Positions 9,472 to 19,225 of a stretch of 64,000 bases of DNA are shown piece by piece. Position numbers and translations under genes: made by a program. The stretch is taken from assembly GCF_902502825.2 (NCBI RefSeq), contig NZ_LR723670.1, positions 310,001 to 374,000 of the forward strand, in the 5' to 3' direction. Positions within the stretch are counted from its first letter, which is position 1; every line of letters starts with the position of its first letter. This DNA comes from Pseudorhizobium flavum (GTDB taxonomy: Bacteria > Pseudomonadota > Alphaproteobacteria > Rhizobiales > Rhizobiaceae). The notes under the pieces were generated by a model. That model ran no database searches. It saw nothing but the letters and a program-made list of their open reading frames with translations, and was not told the DNA's origin.

Positions 9472-10671
9472 TTACTCCTCGTCAACCACCCGCAGCTTCA
9501 GGAGCCCGGTTCGGCTTTCCACGGCGCGTGGCTCGTCGCGTCCGGCTGTCGCCTCTGCCGCCTGCTCGAGTTCAAGCGCACCGATCTTCGCTCCGCGCCG
9601 GACGAGTTTGTCCGACGAGGTGAGGATCTGGTCTACATCCCGCTGCGCCGCCAGGAAATGTCCCTGCAGCTTGCGGGTCCTGTCGTCGAGCCGTGACAGG
9701 TCCTCCATCAGGAGTGCCACTTCGCCCTGTATCAGGTGCGCCTGCTCGCGCATCCTCTGATCCTTGAGAACCGCCTGGATGACCTGGATAGAAAGCATCA
9801 GCAGCGAGGGTGAGACGATCACCACCTTCAGCCGCTGGGCCTTCTGCACCACGCCGTCGAAATGCTCGTGGATCTCCGCAAAGATGGATTCCGACGGTAC
9901 AAACAGGAAGGCCATGTCCTGTGTCTCGCCCGTAATCAGATATTTTTCGGCAATATCCCGGACATGGACCTCGAGGTCACGACGGAACTGTACGGCAGCT
10001 GCCTTGCGCGCCTCGGGCGCCGCTGTATCGCGAAACGCATTCCACGCCTCCAGCGGGAACTTCGCGTCGATCACCAGCGGTGAAGCGCCATTCGGCATTC
10101 GCACGAGACAGTCAGGCCGCTTGCCGTTAGAAAGCGTGGCCTGGAATTCGTAGGCGCCCATCGGCAATCCGTCCGCGATGATTGCTTCCATCCGCCCCTG
10201 CCCGAAGGCGCCGCGCGTCTGCTTGTTCGACAGGATCGCCTGCAATCCGACCACATCCTTCGCCAGGGTCTGGATATTGCTCTGTGCCGCGTCGATAACC
10301 GCGAGCCGTTCCTGCAGCAGGCGAAGGTTTTCATGCGTCGATTTCGTCTGTTCGGTGATCGTGCTCCCCAGGCGGTGGGTCATGCCGTCCAGTCGCTGGT
10401 TCACCGCATGATTGAGTTCCGCCTGCTTCTGGGACAGCGTCTCTGCCATTGTCACAAGCCGCCCCTGCATCTCCGCCTGTGCCCGCATCAGCTCTGCGAG
10501 GCGGGCCTCCGACTGGGCGGCCTGTCGTGCCTGCTCTGCGCTCCTGCGGCGCGAACCGAGAGCAAGTCCGACGGCTGTTAGGCAAAGTGCTGCGAAGAAA
10601 GCTGCGAGGAGCCAGACGGCGCTGGAGGAATCGGCTGCAAGATCCTGGAGGATCGGGGTGAGGCTGTTCAT
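9472..10671 (-). CDS. rmuC: DNA recombination protein RmuC
   Basis: A 399-residue protein with an N-terminal membrane segment (about 18-38, AVWLLAAFFAALCLTAVGLA), a long coiled coil (about 45-135, rich in Ala, Gln, Glu and Arg), then the RmuC nuclease-like domain with GAFGQGRMEAIIADGLP, LVIDAKFPLEAW and FLFVPSESIFAEIHE. The VIDAKFPLE segment is the restriction-endonuclease-like core. RmuC limits recombination at inverted repeats; its precise activity is not established. Length is slightly below that of the E. coli protein (475), the usual case in alphaproteobacteria. Confidence 0.93.
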   Translation of the reverse strand: MNSLTPILQDLAADSSSAVWLLAAFFAALCLTAVGLALGSRRRSAEQARQAAQSEARLAELMRAQAEMQGRLVTMAETLSQKQAELNHAVNQRLDGMTHRLGSTITEQTKSTHENLRLLQERLAVIDAAQSNIQTLAKDVVGLQAILSNKQTRGAFGQGRMEAIIADGLPMGAYEFQATLSNGKRPDCLVRMPNGASPLVIDAKFPLEAWNAFRDTAAPEARKAAAVQFRRDLEVHVRDIAEKYLITGETQDMAFLFVPSESIFAEIHEHFDGVVQKAQRLKVVIVSPSLLMLSIQVIQAVLKDQRMREQAHLIQGEVALLMEDLSRLDDRTRKLQGHFLAAQRDVDQILTSSDKLVRRGAKIGALELEQAAEATAGRDEPRAVESRTGLLKLRVVDEE

Positions 10672-10795
10672 GCCGACACACTAGCAGAAATCATTGGCGC
10701 GGGAAGATCAAATCGTGAACATGCTTCCTTCTGCTGTTGCCGCTGGTCAGCGGCAATCCTGTTCCATCCGGCAAAAAGATGCGCTATGGGAGGCC

Positions 10796-11308
10796 ATGAC
10801 CATCAAGCCCCTCATCATCCTTCCCGACCCGATCCTGCGCCAGGTTTCTAAGCCGGTGGAGCAGGTCGATTCCGAAATCACGCGTCTCGCCGACGACATG
10901 CTGGAGACGATGTATGACGCGCCGGGCATAGGGCTTGCGGCGATCCAGATCGGTGTGCCCCGCCGCCTGCTGGTGATCGACGTCTCCAAGGAGGATGAGG
11001 ACAACTCGCCGCTCGTATTCATCAACCCGCAGATCGTCGCGTCGTCCGACGAGCGTTCGGTCTACGAGGAGGGGTGTCTTTCCATTCCTGACTATTATGC
11101 GGAAGTGGAGCGACCGGCTGCGGTGACGGTGGACTATATCGATCGCGAGGGAAAGCAGCAGACGCTCCAGGCTGATGGCCTCCTGGCGACCTGCCTTCAG
11201 CACGAGATCGATCACCTGAACGGCGTCCTCTTCATCGATCACATCTCGCGCCTCAAGAGGGAGATGGTGATCAAGAAGTTCACCAAGGCTGCCCGCGCCC
11301 GCGCGTAA
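10796..11308 (+). CDS. def: Peptide deformylase
   Basis: Removes the formyl group from new proteins. The 170-residue product has all three motifs: PGIGLAA (about 43-49), EEGCLSIP with metal-binding Cys94, and QHEIDHLNG with His136, catalytic Glu137 and His140. The frame is open from 10694, but the product of that extension is not related to the family and ATG 10796, with GGGAGG just before it, gives the standard start MTIKPLI. It heads the def-fmt-truA group; fmt follows 63 bases later, and Def and Fmt act at opposite ends of the same formyl-Met cycle. Confidence 0.96.
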   Translation: MTIKPLIILPDPILRQVSKPVEQVDSEITRLADDMLETMYDAPGIGLAAIQIGVPRRLLVIDVSKEDEDNSPLVFINPQIVASSDERSVYEEGCLSIPDYYAEVERPAAVTVDYIDREGKQQTLQADGLLATCLQHEIDHLNGVLFIDHISRLKREMVIKKFTKAARARA

Positions 11309-11371
11309 AAGCGGGCCACGCGGGGTCAACGAACATGGCGGCAGCAGCCGCCGGCAAGGAGCGCACGCAGC

Positions 11372-12307
11372 ATGGCGCTACGCATCATCTTCATGGGAAC
11401 GCCAGAGTTTTCGGTTCCGACGCTCCGCGCGCTGAAGGACGCCGGCCACGACATCGTGGCGGTCTACAGCCAGCCGCCGCGTCCCGGTGGACGCCGTGGA
11501 CTGGACCTGCAGAAGTCCCCCGTCCACCAGGCGGCAGAGCTTCTGGGTATCCCGGTCTTTACACCTTTGAACTTCAAGGATGAGGCTGACCGCGAGCAGT
11601 TCCGCAGCTTCACGGCTGATGTGGCGGTGGTCGTCGCCTACGGCCTGCTGCTGCCGGAGGCAATCCTCAACGGCACGAGGCTTGGATGCTACAACGGCCA
11701 CGCCTCTCTGCTGCCGCGCTGGCGCGGCGCCGCACCGATCCAGCGCGCGATCATGGCCGGCGACAGGAAGACCGGCATGATGGTCATGAAGATGGAGAAG
11801 GGGCTGGACACCGGCCCCGTTGCGCTCACCCGCGAGGTGGAGATCGGCGAGAACACCACGGCTGGCGAACTCCACGATCAGTTGATGCTGGTTGGCGCCC
11901 GCGCCATGGTGGAGGCGATGCAGCGACTGGAAGAGGGCGACCTGCCGCTGACGTCGCAGCCGGAAGAGGGCGTCCTCTATGCCTCCAAGATCGACAAGAA
12001 CGAGACGCGCATCGACTTCTCTCGACCGGCTCGCGAGGTGCACAATCACATTCGGGGCCTTTCCCCCTTTCCGGGGGCATGGTTCGAGGTCGAGTTCACT
12101 GGCCGTCCCGAGCGCATCAAGGTGCTCTCCTCGGAACTTGCCGAGGGGCAGGGTGCTGCTGGCGCGGTTCTTGACGAGAGGCTCGCCATTGCCTGCGGCA
12201 GCGGCGCAATCCGACTGACGCGGCTGCAGAAGGCCGGCGGAAGGCCGCTGGCGGCCGCAGACTTCCTGCGCGGAACACCGCTTCCCGCCGGCACGAGGCT
12301 TGGCTGA
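11372..12307 (+). CDS. fmt: Methionyl-tRNA formyltransferase
   Basis: Formylates the initiator Met-tRNA with 10-formyl-THF. The 311-residue product has the N-terminal fold start [15 protein letters not shown], the formyl-transferase segment [14 protein letters not shown] (about residues 108-121) containing the conserved SLLP, and a C-terminal OB-like domain with [10 protein letters not shown]. An AAGGA lies about 11 bases before ATG 11372. Its TGA overlaps the truA ATG (TGATG at 12305-12309), pointing to coupled translation in the def-fmt-truA operon. Confidence 0.96.
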   Translation: MALRIIFMGTPEFSVPTLRALKDAGHDIVAVYSQPPRPGGRRGLDLQKSPVHQAAELLGIPVFTPLNFKDEADREQFRSFTADVAVVVAYGLLLPEAILNGTRLGCYNGHASLLPRWRGAAPIQRAIMAGDRKTGMMVMKMEKGLDTGPVALTREVEIGENTTAGELHDQLMLVGARAMVEAMQRLEEGDLPLTSQPEEGVLYASKIDKNETRIDFSRPAREVHNHIRGLSPFPGAWFEVEFTGRPERIKVLSSELAEGQGAAGAVLDERLAIACGSGAIRLTRLQKAGGRPLAAADFLRGTPLPAGTRLG

Positions 12308-13065
12308 TGCCGCGTTTCCGCATGACCGTGGAATATGACGGTACGACCTATGTCGGCTGGCAGATGCAGGAGAACGGCCACTCGGTCCAGGCTGCACTCC
12401 AGAACGGCATCCTGTCGCTGACCGGGGAGACCGTCTCCATCCGCGGTGCCGGACGGACGGATTCGGGCGTGCACGCCATAGGCCAGGTGATCCACGCTGA
12501 CCTGACGCGCGACTGGAAGCCCTACACGCTTCGCAACGCCTTGAATGCGCATCTCGGCATGGCAGGTGAGAAGGTTGCCGTCATCGAGGTCGCGGCGGTG
12601 GACGAGAGCTTCGACGCCCGCTTCTCGGCGGTCAGGCGGCACTATCTCTACCGCATCATCAACCGCCCGGCTCCATTGGCACTTGAAGCCAACCGTGCCT
12701 GGTGGGTGCCCAAGCCTCTCGATCACGATGCCATGCATGCCGCCGCCCAGATGCTGGTCGGCCACCATGACTTCACCACCTTCCGCTCCGCCCACTGCCA
12801 GGCGACCAGTCCGGTTCGCACCCTCGATCGGCTGGACGTGACGAGGCAGGGGGACTTGATCGAGATCCGCGCGTCCGCGCAGAGCTTCCTGCACAACCAG
12901 ATCCGCTCCTTTGCCGGCACGCTGAAGCTCGCGGGCGAGGGGAAGATGTCGCCTGCCGATGTACGAGCAGCGCTGGAGGCAAGGGATCGGAAGGAATGCG
13001 GGCCGGTGGCGCCCCCCGAAGGTCTCTACTTCATGAAGGTCGACTATCCCGGCGACGAAGCGTGA
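12307..13065 (+). CDS. truA: tRNA pseudouridine(38-40) synthase
   Basis: A 252-residue pseudouridine synthase that modifies U38-U40 in the anticodon arm. The catalytic Asp lies in [17 protein letters not shown] (about residues 44-60), and [16 protein letters not shown] and [14 protein letters not shown] are also family marks. The start overlaps the fmt stop. It is the last gene of the operon and converges with a membrane-protein gene only three bases away. Confidence 0.95.
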   Translation: MPRFRMTVEYDGTTYVGWQMQENGHSVQAALQNGILSLTGETVSIRGAGRTDSGVHAIGQVIHADLTRDWKPYTLRNALNAHLGMAGEKVAVIEVAAVDESFDARFSAVRRHYLYRIINRPAPLALEANRAWWVPKPLDHDAMHAAAQMLVGHHDFTTFRSAHCQATSPVRTLDRLDVTRQGDLIEIRASAQSFLHNQIRSFAGTLKLAGEGKMSPADVRAALEARDRKECGPVAPPEGLYFMKVDYPGDEA

Positions 13066-13068
13066 GCT

Positions 13069-13665
13069 TCAGCCCGGATAAATGCCGAGAAAGCGCTCCA
13101 GCGTATCCGACAGCAGCATGGTCGGCACGATCAGTACCATGGTCAGCGTTGCCACCATCAGCGGGCTGGGTCCGCAGATGATCCTGAAGATGCGCGATAT
13201 GGAAAACACCAGACCGATCATCAGGGCGAGCCAGATCAGCGACAGCAAGCCCGTCAGTCCCGGTGCGAACAACAGCAGAAGGCTGAGCACCGCATAGGCG
13301 TAGGCAAAGGGCACGGACAGCCAGTTAACCGCCACGACCATCGCGTAGTACTTCCGGCCGAGCCCGAGTGCCCAGGCCATCAGGCCGACCAGCACCAGCG
13401 GCACGATCCAGTTGGCAAGTTCCAGCATTGCGAGGCGCAAGAAGAACATGCCGCCGACTTCCATGTCGCTGGGCATGCCGCGCAGGAAGAGGGCGCGCCA
13501 CCAGAACCATGATATGGCCATCGCCGGCAGGCACCAGATGATCGCCCAGAATGAACGCATCAGGCCGCGGTCGGAAATGTCGAGACGGCGCAGGCCGGCG
13601 GCATCCCCGCGGATGACCTGCCAGAGGCCGCCGAGGTAGAACCTGACCTCAAGCGCTCCGGGCAT
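13069..13665 (-). CDS. Inner-membrane protein of unknown function (Yip1-like layout)
   Basis: A 198-residue protein with a short cytosolic N-terminus ([21 protein letters not shown], which recalls small Yip1-type bacterial membrane proteins) and about five hydrophobic segments between residues 35 and 195. No catalytic motif is visible. The start ATG 13665 lies inside the last codons of dapE (17-base overlap), so it is probably translated from the dapE message. Genes of this kind next to dapE are frequent in Rhizobiaceae, but the function is unknown and I do not assign one. Confidence 0.75.
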   Translation of the reverse strand: MPGALEVRFYLGGLWQVIRGDAAGLRRLDISDRGLMRSFWAIIWCLPAMAISWFWWRALFLRGMPSDMEVGGMFFLRLAMLELANWIVPLVLVGLMAWALGLGRKYYAMVVAVNWLSVPFAYAYAVLSLLLLFAPGLTGLLSLIWLALMIGLVFSISRIFRIICGPSPLMVATLTMVLIVPTMLLSDTLERFLGIYPG

Positions 13666-14845
13666 GCGTAAACCAGTTGGCGATGAAACTGCCGTAGATA
13701 TTCGTGAGCGTCTCGAGGTCCTCGACCGACACGCGCTCATCGACCATGTGCATTGTCTGCCCGACGAGGCCGAACTCGACGACTGGGCAATAGTCCTTGA
13801 TGAAGCGGGCGTCGGAGGTTCCTCCCGTGGTGGAGAGGGCAGGACGCCTGCCGGTGATCTTCTCCACGGCCAGCGACAGGGATTCGATCAGGGCGTCGTT
13901 TCGCGTCAGGAAGACATGGCTCGGCCGCTCGTTCCATACGATCTCGTAGCGCACCGGGTCACGCCCCGGCCGAAGGCTGCCTTCGGTTGCCGCCGTTTCC
14001 AGCCTGCGGATGATCTCGTCCTGAAGGCTGTCCGCGGTCCAGGTGTCGTTGAAGCGGATGTTGAAGGCAGCCGTGGCCTTGGCCGGGATGACGTTAACGG
14101 CCGGGTTGCCGGTGTCGATCGTCGTGACCTCGAGATTGGACGGCGGAAAATCCGTGGTCCCGTGGTCGAACGGCTCGTCCATCAGCGCGTGCGTGAGTTG
14201 CAGCAGACCGCGGATCGGATTGTCCGCGAGATGCGGATAGGCGGAATGACCCTGAACGCCCTGCACCGTGATGCGACCCGACAGAGACCCTCGCCGGCCG
14301 ATCTTGATCATGTCCCCCAGCACGTCGGGATTGGTCGGCTCGCCGACGAGGCAGGCATCCCATTTCTCGCCCTTGTCCACCGCCCATTGCAGGAGCTTAT
14401 CGGTACCGTTGATCGCCGGTCCTTCCTCGTCACCGGTGATCAGGAAGGAGATGGAGCCCTCCGGTGCGCCATACTTCTCGATGTGACGCGCCACCGCCGC
14501 CACGAAGCAGGCGATCCCGCCCTTCATGTCAACCGCGCCGCGGCCGAACAGCATTCCGTCGGAGATCTCTGCCGCGAACGGCGGATGGGACCAGTCTGCC
14601 TCGTTGCCGGGGGGAACCACATCCGTGTGACCAGCAAACATGAGGTGCGGTCCGCCGGAACCGACACGGGCATACAGGTTCTCGACGTCCGGCGTCCCTT
14701 CCGCCCGCGCCACGACCCGTTCCACCTTGAAACCGAGGGGCGCAAGCATCCCCTCGAGGGCCGAAAGCGCACCGCCTTCCGCCGGAGTGACCGAAGGGCA
14801 GCGAATGAGCGCCTGGAGATTGTCTACGGGATTGGTGGCGGACAT
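13649..14845 (-). CDS. dapE: Succinyl-diaminopimelate desuccinylase
   Basis: DapE removes succinate from N-succinyl-LL-diaminopimelate on the lysine and peptidoglycan path. It is an M20-type metalloenzyme of 398 residues; visible are the metal His in [13 protein letters not shown] (about 68-80), the bridging Asp in [15 protein letters not shown], and the catalytic/metal Glu pair in [12 protein letters not shown] (about 132-143). The downstream membrane-protein gene overlaps its end, and dapD lies just upstream (9 bases), so dapD-dapE form an operon for consecutive branch steps. Confidence 0.96.
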   Translation of the reverse strand: MSATNPVDNLQALIRCPSVTPAEGGALSALEGMLAPLGFKVERVVARAEGTPDVENLYARVGSGGPHLMFAGHTDVVPPGNEADWSHPPFAAEISDGMLFGRGAVDMKGGIACFVAAVARHIEKYGAPEGSISFLITGDEEGPAINGTDKLLQWAVDKGEKWDACLVGEPTNPDVLGDMIKIGRRGSLSGRITVQGVQGHSAYPHLADNPIRGLLQLTHALMDEPFDHGTTDFPPSNLEVTTIDTGNPAVNVIPAKATAAFNIRFNDTWTADSLQDEIIRRLETAATEGSLRPGRDPVRYEIVWNERPSHVFLTRNDALIESLSLAVEKITGRRPALSTTGGTSDARFIKDYCPVVEFGLVGQTMHMVDERVSVEDLETLTNIYGSFIANWFTHARSA

Positions 14846-14854
14846 GGGTTCCGA

Positions 14855-15709
14855 TCAGTCCCGCAGGAGTTCGTTGATGCCGGTCTTGGAGCGGGTCTTC
14901 TCGTCGACGCGCTTCACGATGACGGCGCAGTAGAGGCTCGGACCGGGCTCGCCGTTGGGGAACGGCTTGCCCGGCATCGTGCCGGCGACTACCACCGAAT
15001 AGGGAGGCACTTCGCCATAGGTGATCTCACCCGTGGCGCGATCGACGATCTTGGTGGACTTGCCGATGAAGACGCCCATGCCAAGGACCGATCCTTCGCG
15101 AATGATGCAGCCTTCGACAACCTCCGAGCGCGCACCGATGAAGCAGTTGTCCTCGATGATAGTAGGTCCGGCCTGCATCGGCTCCAACACGCCGCCAATG
15201 CCGACGCCGCCGGAGAGGTGCACGTTCTTGCCGATCTGGGCGCAGGAGCCGACCGTTGCCCAGGTGTCGACCATCGTGCCTTCGCCGACATAGGCGCCAA
15301 GGTTCACGAAGGAGGGCATCAGCACGACGTTTGGTGCGATGAAGGCGGAGCGGCGGACCACGGCATTGGGCACGGCCCGGAACGCGGCGGCTCGGAACTC
15401 ACTCTCGCCCCAGCCCTCGAACTTCGAGGGCACCTTGTCCCACCATGTGGACTGGCCCGGTCCACCCTTGACCACTTCCATGTCGTTGAGGCGGAACGAC
15501 AGGAGCACTGCTTTCTTAAGCCACTGGTTGACCTTCCACGAGCCGTCCGCCTGGCGCTCGGCGACGCGGGCCTTGCCTGAATCGAGCAGGTCGAGTGCCG
15601 TATCGACGGCGTCGCGGATTTCTCCCTTCGTGGAAACAGATACGCCGTCTCGTTGTTCGAAGGCGGTCTCGATCGAGGTTTCCAGGGAGGCGAGATCCGT
15701 GCTGCTCAT
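14855..15709 (-). CDS. dapD: 2,3,4,5-tetrahydropyridine-2,6-dicarboxylate N-succinyltransferase
   Basis: DapD transfers succinyl from succinyl-CoA to tetrahydrodipicolinate, the entry to the succinylase branch of lysine/DAP synthesis. The 284-residue product has an N-terminal helical part and a long left-handed beta helix of hexapeptide repeats (about residues 105-235, with [20 protein letters not shown] and [17 protein letters not shown]). AAGGA precedes ATG 15709. It leads the dapD-dapE operon. Confidence 0.96.
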   Translation of the reverse strand: MSSTDLASLETSIETAFEQRDGVSVSTKGEIRDAVDTALDLLDSGKARVAERQADGSWKVNQWLKKAVLLSFRLNDMEVVKGGPGQSTWWDKVPSKFEGWGESEFRAAAFRAVPNAVVRRSAFIAPNVVLMPSFVNLGAYVGEGTMVDTWATVGSCAQIGKNVHLSGGVGIGGVLEPMQAGPTIIEDNCFIGARSEVVEGCIIREGSVLGMGVFIGKSTKIVDRATGEITYGEVPPYSVVVAGTMPGKPFPNGEPGPSLYCAVIVKRVDEKTRSKTGINELLRD

Positions 15710-15845
15710 GGGAAGTCCTTAACGTCGTTTGCGTAGGATGGTCGGGATGGTCGGCGGCTGGCCAAATTATGGTAATTGATCTAAGCGACCGCCACCGCAC
15801 CGTCAACGTGAATTGGCGCCTCGCGTCGGACTTGAAAGGCAGGAC

Positions 15846-16706
15846 ATGGCGAAGATGAAGAAGGATGGCCCGCGGCGCAAGGATGGCGTCTGGGATCCGT
15901 TGAAGGACAGTTCGACCGACCGGCGGAGCGCCGCCGGCGTGCCCCAGACGCCGCAGTCCATGTCGCCCTCCTATCGCCTCGCCTATGCCGACGACGACTT
16001 CATGTTGCGCGAGGAACTACGGCCCGTTCGCCTTCAACTGGAGCTCCTGAAGGCTGAAATGATTCTCGCCGAGCGGCGCATAAGGTCAACCGTCGTCCTG
16101 TTCGGCGGAGCACGTATTCCGGCGCCGGGGCAGGCTGCCTGGGCCGCCCGCAACGAGACCCAGCGCCAGAACCTCGAGGCGGCCTCCGCCTATTACGAGG
16201 AGGCGCGCAAGTTCGCCCATCTCTGCGCCCTGCACGGTGAGAAATATGACCATCAGGAATACGTCGTGGTGACCGGCGGCGGCCCGGGCGTGATGGAGGC
16301 CGGAAATCGCGGAGCATCCGAGGCCGGAGCGCCTACGGTCGGCTTCAACGTAGTGCTACCACACGAGCAGGCGCCGAACCGTTACGTCACGCCCGATCTC
16401 AGCCTCAACTTCCATTACTTTGCGATCCGCAAGATGCACCTGATGATGCGCGCCAAGGCGATCGCCATCTTTCCCGGCGGTTTCGGCACGCTGGACGAGA
16501 TGTTCGAGGGGCTGACGCTCATCCAGACCGGCCGCATGGAGCGCATCCCCTTCATCCTTTTCGGCAAGGAGTTCTGGCACCGGATCGTCAACTGGCAGGC
16601 GCTGGCCGATTTCGGGACCATTGCCCCGGAGGATATCGACCTCATCAGCTTCGTCGAGACAGCGGACGAGGCCTGGAAGATCATCGGCGACTTCTACGAA
16701 CACTAG
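15846..16706 (+). CDS. LOG family protein (TIGR00730-like cytokinin riboside 5'-monophosphate phosphoribohydrolase)
   Basis: A 286-residue Rossmann protein with both LOG marks: VVTGGGPGVMEAGNRGASEAG split as GGGPGVMEAGNRGA (about 143-156) and the PGGFGTLDEMFE signature (about 214-225). Family members hydrolyse nucleoside 5'-monophosphates at the N-glycosidic bond and are often misnamed lysine decarboxylase. This is the longer bacterial form with an N-terminal extension of about 90 residues. ATG 15846 is chosen because AAAGG at 15835-15839 is well spaced; ATG 15855 is also possible. Cytosolic; role in a plant-associated bacterium could include cytokinin release, but that is only inference. Confidence 0.85.
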   Translation: MAKMKKDGPRRKDGVWDPLKDSSTDRRSAAGVPQTPQSMSPSYRLAYADDDFMLREELRPVRLQLELLKAEMILAERRIRSTVVLFGGARIPAPGQAAWAARNETQRQNLEAASAYYEEARKFAHLCALHGEKYDHQEYVVVTGGGPGVMEAGNRGASEAGAPTVGFNVVLPHEQAPNRYVTPDLSLNFHYFAIRKMHLMMRAKAIAIFPGGFGTLDEMFEGLTLIQTGRMERIPFILFGKEFWHRIVNWQALADFGTIAPEDIDLISFVETADEAWKIIGDFYEH

Positions 16707-16715
16707 AGGAAAAGA

Positions 16716-16742
16716 AACCCGCCCCTGGCGGTGGGGCGGGTT
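16716..16742 (-). terminator. Terminator between the LOG gene and the EF-hand gene
   Basis: A 10-bp stem AACCCGCCCC/GGGGCGGGTT with a 7-base loop. On the minus strand it is followed by a T-rich stretch (TTTCTTTTCC), so it fits best as terminator of the EF-hand gene; on the plus strand only two T follow, so it may end the LOG transcript less efficiently. Confidence 0.75.
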
Positions 16743-16770
16743 CAACGACGTGCCGTTCTAATCGGGGCGA

Positions 16771-17394
16771 TTAGAAGGGGCGGTCCGGCATGTCGTCGAT
16801 GGCGATCACGCCGTCGCCATTGCGGTCCATGCGGGTAAACAGCTTGTCCACGGCGGCAGTGACCTCGGCCTTGCTGAACTGGCCGTTTTCGTCGGTGTCG
16901 GCCTGGCGAACCAGGTGGAAGCCACCCATCTGGCCTCCCATTCGGCCGTGGTGCATCCCCCACCGTCCGCCGTCATGGCGACGCTCGCCGCGCTCTCCGC
17001 GCAGGCCTTGGCGCATGTCATCGTTATCCTGACGGCTCTCGGCCATCTCCTTGCGGCGCTCTTCACGCCGTTCGGCCCTTTCCTTGCGGACGTCTTCCAT
17101 CTTGGCGTCGCGATAAGTGCGTAGTTCACCAGGGATCAGGTTGCCGTCGTTGTCGGCGTCAATCTCGCTGAACAGGGCATCCTGCCTTGCCGCAACCTCC
17201 TCCTTGGTGATCTTCGCATCCTTGTTGGCATCTGCCGTCTTCAGCAGGCGGACGAACATCATCTCCTGCATCATGCCGCCTCTGCCGGCTTGCCGGCCGG
17301 GGCCATCCCGCCCAGGGCCTGCGAAGCTCGGCAGGGCGGTGCCGGCGACCAGGACTGCGGCGAGCGATGCCAGTACGATCTTGCGGGTCTTCAT
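16771..17394 (-). CDS. Exported EF-hand calcium-binding protein
   Basis: A 207-residue protein with a Sec signal peptide (residues 1-25, LASLAAVLVAGTALPSFAG). Four EF-hand loops are readable: DANKDAKITKEE (about 55), DADNDGNLIPGE (about 79), DTDENGQFSKAE (about 166) and DRNGDGVIAIDD (about 191). Each keeps acidic residues at positions 1, 3, 5 and 12, except that the first has Lys at position 4 and 7-type substitutions. The middle (about 95-160) is a very Arg/Glu- and Gly/His-rich stretch. It probably binds calcium in the periplasm or outside the cell. Rhizobia have other exported EF-hand proteins such as calsymin, but no direct orthology is claimed. Confidence 0.85.
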   Translation of the reverse strand: MKTRKIVLASLAAVLVAGTALPSFAGPGRDGPGRQAGRGGMMQEMMFVRLLKTADANKDAKITKEEVAARQDALFSEIDADNDGNLIPGELRTYRDAKMEDVRKERAERREERRKEMAESRQDNDDMRQGLRGERGERRHDGGRWGMHHGRMGGQMGGFHLVRQADTDENGQFSKAEVTAAVDKLFTRMDRNGDGVIAIDDMPDRPF

Positions 17395-17497
17395 GGAGAG
17401 GCTCCTTCCTCGGTTGCTCTATAGCCTCAAGCTATGGCCAGCCCGCTGGAAGAACCACTTAAACATCGGTAATCTGGATGAACTTTCGGTAAGGTCG

Positions 17498-18208
17498 TCA
17501 GCCCGCGGTGAGAGCGGCTAGGAAGGCCTGGAGGTCATCCGTGAGGTAGTCGATGTGGTCGTCCTCCTCCGAAAACACCTCCCAGCGCTCGATCAGGATG
17601 TCGTCCAGGTTGCGTGGCGTCAAAAGCACGGTGCGCATGCCGAGCGCCTTTGGGGCCTTGAGGTTGCGCGGCAGGTCCTCGAACATGGCGGCATGGCGTG
17701 TATCCACGCGATGGAGATTTGCGAACTTGTCATAGGTCTCGCCGGCCGGCTTCGGCACGTAGTCTGCGGCGACGATGTCGAAGATGTCGTCGAAGTGGTC
17801 GAGAATTCCTAGCGCCCGCGCAGCCGCCTCGGCATGAGGGACACTTCCGTTCGTGAAGATGAACTTGCGGCCGGGTAGTGCCTTGATTGCCTCTCCGAGT
17901 TCCGGATGCGGCAGCAGCGCCGAATAGTCGATCGCATGCGCCCTCTCCAGGAAGTCGTTGGGATCGATGTTGTGGTTCAGCATCAGACCCTGCAGGGTTG
18001 TTCCATGCTCGTGGTAGTAACGCTTCTGCAACGCACGGGCTTCATCCGGCTCAAGCTGCAAGAGCTCAGCCACGAAGGCGCTCATGTTCTGGTCGATCTG
18101 GGCAAACAGGTTGACGTGATGCGGGTACAGCGTGTTGTCGAGGTCGAATACCCAGTCCCGGACATGGGTGAAATCGGCGGCGACAGGCATGGTCTTCGGC
18201 TTGGTCAT
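17498..18208 (-). CDS. HAD-type pyrimidine 5'-nucleotidase
   Basis: A 236-residue HAD-superfamily phosphatase. Motif I is VFDLDNTLYP (about 20-29) with the nucleophile Asp, motif II is FIFTNGS (about 115), and the later FEDLPRNLKAPKALGMRTVLL holds the motif IV acidic pair. The spacing and the LDNTLYP form match the SDT1/pyrimidine 5'-nucleotidase group, which dephosphorylates UMP/CMP or related nucleotides. The exact substrate is not readable. An alternative start at 18190 (MPVAADF) is possible. It diverges from a DMT exporter gene with about 100 bases between them. Confidence 0.85.
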   Translation of the reverse strand: MTKPKTMPVAADFTHVRDWVFDLDNTLYPHHVNLFAQIDQNMSAFVAELLQLEPDEARALQKRYYHEHGTTLQGLMLNHNIDPNDFLERAHAIDYSALLPHPELGEAIKALPGRKFIFTNGSVPHAEAAARALGILDHFDDIFDIVAADYVPKPAGETYDKFANLHRVDTRHAAMFEDLPRNLKAPKALGMRTVLLTPRNLDDILIERWEVFSEEDDHIDYLTDDLQAFLAALTAG

Positions 18209-18310
18209 GCCGCCTTATGCACCGTCCGGCAGCGAAAGAAAACGGCAAACTCCAGTGCCGCCGGAAAGTGATCTTGGCGAAGCGCTGCGGGAGTGGTAGC
18301 GGCCAATGGC

Positions 18311-19225
18311 ATGGAACTCTGGATACCGATCACCATTGGCGCAGCCTTTCTGCAGAACATGCGCTCGACCCTTCAGAAGCACCTGCGCGGTCGCCTGAAC
18401 ACGACCGGCGCGACCTTCGTGCGCTTCGGCTACGGCGTCCCGTTTGCGCTCGCCTACATGGCAATCCTGCACTATGGCCTCGGCCGGCCGATGCCTTCCC
18501 CGAACCTCTCCTTCTGGCTCTGGTCGATCACCGGCGGCCTGGCGCAGATCGGTGCTACCTTCCTTCTCGTCTATATCTTCGCCTTCCGGAACTTCGCTGT
18601 CGGCACGGCCTATTCGCGGACGGAACCGGCCCAGGCCGCGCTTGTGGCGCTCGTGCTGGTCGGCGAGACGGTGACTGTCGGCACGGTGATCGCGATTGCG
18701 ATCTCGGTTGTCGGCGTCATGCTGATTTCGGTGGCAAGGACAGAGCTTACCGCGAAGTCGCTCATCACCTCCGTCGGAAGCCGCACGGCCATCATCGGCC
18801 TGATGTCGGGCTTCCTCTTCGGCATCTCCGGTGTCTCCTACCGCTATGCATCCCTGTCGCTGGCGCCGAGTCTGCCCGTACCCGATCCTGTCGTTCAGGC
18901 CGGCTATACCCTGATGGTGGTGATCATCATGCAGGCGATCGCCATGCTTGTCTGGATCGTCCTGCGGGAGCGACAGGAACTCAGTAGGGTCGTCGGGGCC
19001 TGGCGATCGGCCGTGCTGGTCGGTTTCGTGGGCGCAACCGCCTCCTTCGGCTGGTTCACAGCCATGACGCTTCAGCCGGCTGCCGTCATCAAGGCGCTGG
19101 CGCAGGTCGAAATGCTGTTCACCTTCGCGTCGTCCGTCTTCATCTTCAAGGAGCACATCAACCGGCTGGAGATAGCCGGCTGCCTGCTGATCGTCCTCGG
19201 GATCCTCGCGCTGGTCCTGATCTGA
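18311..19225 (+). CDS. DMT/EamA family transporter
   Basis: A 304-residue inner-membrane protein with ten hydrophobic segments in two similar halves (first about 1-140, second about 155-300), the EamA layout. Polar pairs such as FRNFAVGTAYSRTEPAQAAL near the end of the first half are typical of the superfamily. Substrate unknown; DMT carriers export amino acids, nucleobases and other metabolites. The frame is open from GTG 18293; ATG 18311 (MELWIPITIG) is taken as start. The stop is directly followed by the stop of argB on the other strand (19225/19226). Confidence 0.85.
   Translation: MELWIPITIGAAFLQNMRSTLQKHLRGRLNTTGATFVRFGYGVPFALAYMAILHYGLGRPMPSPNLSFWLWSITGGLAQIGATFLLVYIFAFRNFAVGTAYSRTEPAQAALVALVLVGETVTVGTVIAIAISVVGVMLISVARTELTAKSLITSVGSRTAIIGLMSGFLFGISGVSYRYASLSLAPSLPVPDPVVQAGYTLMVVIIMQAIAMLVWIVLRERQELSRVVGAWRSAVLVGFVGATASFGWFTAMTLQPAAVIKALAQVEMLFTFASSVFIFKEHINRLEIAGCLLIVLGILALVLI

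Noticed and set aside
13664..15580. A 638-codon plus-strand open frame opposite dapE and dapD
   Set aside because: It lies antisense to two clear genes with intact motifs, has no family resemblance and reflects the G+C-rich third positions.
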